Assembly (NCBI GenBank): GCA_910588795.1 | Contig: CAJURI010000052.1 | Span: 1 to 16,661, forward strand | Direction: 5' to 3' | Source: an uncultured Duncaniella sp. | GTDB lineage: Bacteria > Bacteroidota > Bacteroidia > Bacteroidales > Muribaculaceae | Length of the DNA stretch: 16,661 nt | Part shown: one piece after another, positions 14,061 through 16,661 of the stretch | How positions within the stretch are numbered: position 1 is the first letter of the stretch | How the letters are laid out: every line of letters starts with the position of its first letter | Notes under the pieces: model-generated | What the model was told of the DNA's origin: nothing | The model's database searches: none | The model's input: only the letters and a program-made list of their open reading frames with translations | Made by a program: the position numbers and the translations under genes

Positions 14061-14840
14061 ATGAAACATATTATGATCCGTATGATATTGTGTTGCCTTC
14101 TCACCATGCCATGGCTCAAAGCCGGAGGTGAGCCTGTGGTTTCACTTGTCGACGAGACACTTACATATGATGTCATATACAAGTGGGGATTCATCAACAA
14201 GGTGGCTGGATATGCCACAATGAGTCTGCGCAATGACGGTGACCTGTATCGGGCTTCGGTGTATGCTCAGAACGCCCCTTGGGCCAACAGTATATACAAG
14301 CTGCGTGACACTCTTTACACCACAATGACAAAAAAAGGGCTTTTCCCGGTGAAGTACGTGTACATAGCGCATGAGCAGGGCAAGTACAAGAAGGATGAAC
14401 TTTCGTTCAAGCGTCAGGGAAACATGTTCACAGCGGATGTCGTCAGGTACAAACGTCCGTCGGCCGACTCCCCTATGTCAATGACCACGACGAGCCTTGA
14501 GGCAGAGGGAATGACTGTGGACATGCTCAGCTCGTTCTTCTACCTCAGGACTCTTGACTTTGAAAATATGAAGAATGGTCAGAACACCACTGTCAACATA
14601 TTCTCAGGCTCCAAGAAGGAACGTCTCACGATCACGTATCTCGGCAAACAGAAAGTGAAGCTCAACGGCACGAGTCTTCAGACTTATCATATCAATTTCA
14701 CATTTACCCGTCGCGGCAAGCAGTCGTCAGATCCGATTGACGGATGGATCACGGCCGACAGCCGGCGTATACCTGTCAAAGTCGAAGGCCAGTTGCCGGT
14801 GGGGAAGGTCCGGGCCCTTTATACAGGACCTAATCCTTAG
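14061..14840 (+). CDS. Exported DUF3108 domain protein
   Basis: This 259-residue protein starts with a signal peptide (MKHIMIRMILCCLLTMPWLKA, cut near residue 21). It then shows the DUF3108 pattern LTYDVIYKWGFINKVAGYATMSL at 34-56, in which a strand pair is followed by a turn. The rest is mostly predicted beta strands, with FYLRTLDF near the middle and a closing stretch DGWITADSRRIPVKVEGQLPVGKVRALY. DUF3108 proteins are taken to be periplasmic beta-barrel or lipocalin-like binders, with no proven function. There is no lipobox cysteine after the signal, though two cysteines lie within the hydrophobic part. It follows tdk by 45 bp and precedes the metallophosphatase gene by 11 bp, whose SD-like AGAGGAG begins at this gene's last base. 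Confidence 0.87.
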   Translation: MKHIMIRMILCCLLTMPWLKAGGEPVVSLVDETLTYDVIYKWGFINKVAGYATMSLRNDGDLYRASVYAQNAPWANSIYKLRDTLYTTMTKKGLFPVKYVYIAHEQGKYKKDELSFKRQGNMFTADVVRYKRPSADSPMSMTTTSLEAEGMTVDMLSSFFYLRTLDFENMKNGQNTTVNIFSGSKKERLTITYLGKQKVKLNGTSLQTYHINFTFTRRGKQSSDPIDGWITADSRRIPVKVEGQLPVGKVRALYTGPNP

Positions 14841-14851
14841 AGGAGTGCCAT

Positions 14852-16513
14852 ATGAGGAAGGTATTCAAGATCGTATCTACGGGTGATGTGCATGGTATGC
14901 TTTACCCGTATGATTTTACGAAATTGTCACCCGCGCCCGGATCGTTGGCGCGGGTGTCAGCTTATGTAGAATCGATGCGCAATGCCATGGGTGAGGACAG
15001 TGTGATCCTTCTTGACAATGGCGACATGCTGCAGGGGCAGCCGGCGGTCTATTTCTATAATTTCCTGGATACAGATGTCACGCATCCGGCGGCGAGAATG
15101 ATGAAGCGTATGCGTTATGACGCTATGACGGTGGGTAACCATGACATAGAGACTGGCCATCCGGTCTATGACCGCTTCCGTTCGGATCTTGCCCCCATAC
15201 CTATGCTTGGTGCAAATGTCAAAGACACCTCCACAGGCAATCCGTATTTCCTCCCTTATGTCATTCTTGAGCGTGGAGGTGTGCGTTTTGCCGTGCTCGG
15301 GCTGCTCACTCCTGCGATACCGGCATGGCTTCCCGAAAAACTTTGGGAGGGGCTTGAGGTGGAGGAGATGGTGGAAAGCGCACGTCAGTGGATGAGGCAC
15401 ATACGCCTGACAGAGCGTCCGGATGTGGTGATAGGACTGTTCCATTCAGGATATCAGAGCACTCATCTCACCTGGAAATGGATGGAGAATGCGTCGTCTC
15501 TTGTGGCACGCGAGGTGGACGGCTTCGATCTGGTGATTATGGGGCATGACCATACGCGTGCTGTGCATCGCGAAAAGAACGGCACATTACTTGTCAACCC
15601 CGGCGCATATGCCTCGCATGTCGCTGAGTCAACGGTGACGGTGGATCGGGATGACGACGGATCGGTGAGAGTAGTTGATGTGGATGGCAGGATTGTTTCC
15701 GTGGCTGATATTGATCCTGATGAAGGGTTTGTGAGGGATTTCGCACCCGAGCGCACGCATGTGACTGACATGGTGATGAAGGTTGTCGGGGAGTCGGCGG
15801 GAGAATTCAGCATAAGGGACGCTTATTTTGGGCCATCGGCCTTCATGGAGCTCATTCACACACTACAGCTTGAAATATCCGGTGCCGACATATCGATTGC
15901 CGCTCCACTGTCGTATGACGCCGCAATACACAAGGGGCCATTGCGGATAAGCGACATGTTCACGCTTTATAAATATGAGAACCAGTTGTGCACGCTTGCG
16001 ATGACAGGTGAGGAGATAAAGGGACATCTCGAGATGAGCTATAATCTGTGGACCGCTGTGATGAAGTCACCTCGCGATCCGTTGCTGAAGTTTGCTTCGG
16101 GAAATCCTGTCAAGGGTGATTATTCGCGTCTTATTAATCCGTCATACAATTTTGATTCGGCTTTCGGCATTAATTATACGGTGGATGTCACGCGCCCCAA
16201 AGGTGAGAAGATACACATATCGGCCATGGCTGACGGCACGCCTTTTGATATGGACCGCATTTACCGTGTGGCTGTCAACGCTTACAGAGCCAATGGCGGG
16301 GGAGAGCTGATAACACGTGGAGCCGGCATAGCCCATGAGGATCTGAAACACCGTGTGCTTGACGCTACCGAGCATGATATGCGTTATTATATGCTTAAAG
16401 CCATTGAGAGCAAAGGCGTGATAACACCTGTGGTGACACATAACTGGCGTTTTGTTCCGGATGAACTTGTCGCTGAGGCCCTTCTGCGTGACCGGCGGAG
16501 GATGTTTGACTGA
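14852..16513 (+). CDS. 5'-nucleotidase/cyclic phosphodiesterase family metallophosphatase (UshA/CpdB-like)
   Basis: This 553-residue protein belongs to the two-domain 5'-nucleotidase family. The N-terminal calcineurin-like domain carries the dimetal ligands: GDVHG (11-15) with Asp12 and His14, DNGDMLQG (55-62) with Asp58, GNHD (95-98), FHSGY (197-201) with His198, and GHDHT (231-235) with His232 and His234. The C-terminal substrate domain covers about 325-510, with GPSAFMELIHTLQLE and YRANGGGEL. Related enzymes hydrolyse nucleoside monophosphates or 2',3'-cyclic nucleotides and are normally exported. Here the protein starts directly with the first metal strand (MRKVFKIVSTGDVHG), so no signal peptide is visible and a cytoplasmic location is suggested. 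The start is supported by AGAGGAG 5 nt upstream, an unusually good SD for this phylum. It ends the probable tdk unit. The exact substrate is not readable. Confidence 0.9.
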   Translation: MRKVFKIVSTGDVHGMLYPYDFTKLSPAPGSLARVSAYVESMRNAMGEDSVILLDNGDMLQGQPAVYFYNFLDTDVTHPAARMMKRMRYDAMTVGNHDIETGHPVYDRFRSDLAPIPMLGANVKDTSTGNPYFLPYVILERGGVRFAVLGLLTPAIPAWLPEKLWEGLEVEEMVESARQWMRHIRLTERPDVVIGLFHSGYQSTHLTWKWMENASSLVAREVDGFDLVIMGHDHTRAVHREKNGTLLVNPGAYASHVAESTVTVDRDDDGSVRVVDVDGRIVSVADIDPDEGFVRDFAPERTHVTDMVMKVVGESAGEFSIRDAYFGPSAFMELIHTLQLEISGADISIAAPLSYDAAIHKGPLRISDMFTLYKYENQLCTLAMTGEEIKGHLEMSYNLWTAVMKSPRDPLLKFASGNPVKGDYSRLINPSYNFDSAFGINYTVDVTRPKGEKIHISAMADGTPFDMDRIYRVAVNAYRANGGGELITRGAGIAHEDLKHRVLDATEHDMRYYMLKAIESKGVITPVVTHNWRFVPDELVAEALLRDRRRMFD

Positions 16514-16564
16514 TATTGAATTTTTTTAATGTCGGTGGGCCGGAATGTTGCCCATGGTCGGGGC

Positions 16565-16572
16565 TAAATTTG
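16565..16572 (+). promoter_or_regulatory. Candidate -7 element for a gene beyond the window
   Basis: TAAATTTG matches TAnnTTTG exactly, followed by CACCG, the same context as after the rpmE2 promoter. Transcription would start near 16577. The -33 box is not recognisable at the normal distance. Confidence 0.5.
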
Positions 16573-16583
16573 CACCGTAACCT

Positions 16584-16640
16584 TAAACCAACATTCCTAT
16601 GGCAACATTACTTCTGGTGCGATAAAATCGCGTTGGTTTA
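16584..16640 (+). promoter_or_regulatory. Structured leader with nested hairpins
   Basis: TAAACCAAC (16584-16592) and GTTGGTTTA (16632-16640) form a perfect 9-bp outer stem. Inside, GCGAT (16619-16623) and ATCGC (16627-16631) form a 5-bp stem with a 3-nt loop that abuts the outer arm. The structure starts about 7 nt after the predicted transcription start, so it would be the first thing made. It could be a cis-regulatory leader; the regulated gene is outside the window. Confidence 0.45.
16599..16625 (+). CDS. Possible leader peptide of eight codons (MATLLLVR)
   Basis: ATG at 16599 opens an eight-codon frame with three adjacent leucines and a valine, and ends at TAA (16623-16625). The start codon lies inside the outer stem's loop, and the stop codon begins at the last paired base of the inner hairpin's 5' arm. 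A ribosome translating it would open the inner hairpin, as in attenuation by leader peptides. No SD is seen, but this phylum rarely uses one. A chance ORF of this size is common, so confidence is low. Confidence 0.25.
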   Translation: MATLLLVR

Positions 16641-16661
16641 GAAATCATCAAATAAAGAGAG

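Overview
The window reads as a chromosomal, housekeeping stretch from a member of Bacteroidales, most likely Muribaculaceae or a close relative. This rests on several things seen in the sequence. Promoters fit the Bacteroidetes form (TTTG, about 20 bp, TAnnTTTG), and genes mostly lack Shine-Dalgarno sequences. NusB is of the long Bacteroidetes type, ribosomal protein L31 is the cysteine-free type B form, and the block nusB-yajC-ybbR-coaE is present. There are also small lipoproteins and a GH51 glycosidase typical of gut Bacteroidales. I see no phage, transposon, CRISPR array, rRNA or tRNA.

Left region (1-5136). A minus-strand pair, a small membrane protein followed by an acetyl-CoA hydrolase/CoA-transferase, runs leftward and diverges from plus-strand miaB. 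The shared 74-bp region holds two overlapping palindromes and face-to-face promoter boxes. After miaB come a hairpin and yqgE (UPF0301/AlgH family), which converges on minus-strand prmA.

Middle region (4294-9965, all minus). Read in the direction of transcription, the order is nusB, yajC, ybbR, coaE, two tandem 65-aa YtxH-type paralogues, a holin-like two-helix membrane protein, a 94-aa basic protein and prmA. The products cover transcription antitermination, the Sec accessory YajC, an anchored YbbR protein, the last step of CoA synthesis, a set of small envelope proteins resembling the E. coli yqjD/yqjE/yqjK arrangement, and L11 methylation. NusB is about 170 residues longer than the usual Bacteroides form (recalled, not searched), with the extra sequence inserted near its N terminus.

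Right region (9966-16661). rpmE2 (L31 type B) has an excellent promoter carrying a perfect inverted repeat in its spacer, and a perfect 21-bp-stem terminator. It is followed by the decayed C-terminal piece of a DUF4861-like protein and by a convergent, secreted GH51 alpha-L-arabinofuranosidase. Together these suggest an eroded arabinan/arabinoxylan locus. Then come a lipocalin-like lipoprotein, and a probable transcription unit of tdk, a secreted DUF3108 protein and a 5'-nucleotidase-family metallophosphatase without a signal peptide. The window ends in a promoter followed by a structured leader with an 8-codon ORF, belonging to a gene outside the window.

No clearly new defence or mobile system is visible. 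The best leads are the end-of-window leader, the palindromic divergent promoter, the rpmE2 promoter repeat, the enlarged NusB and the DUF4861 relic.
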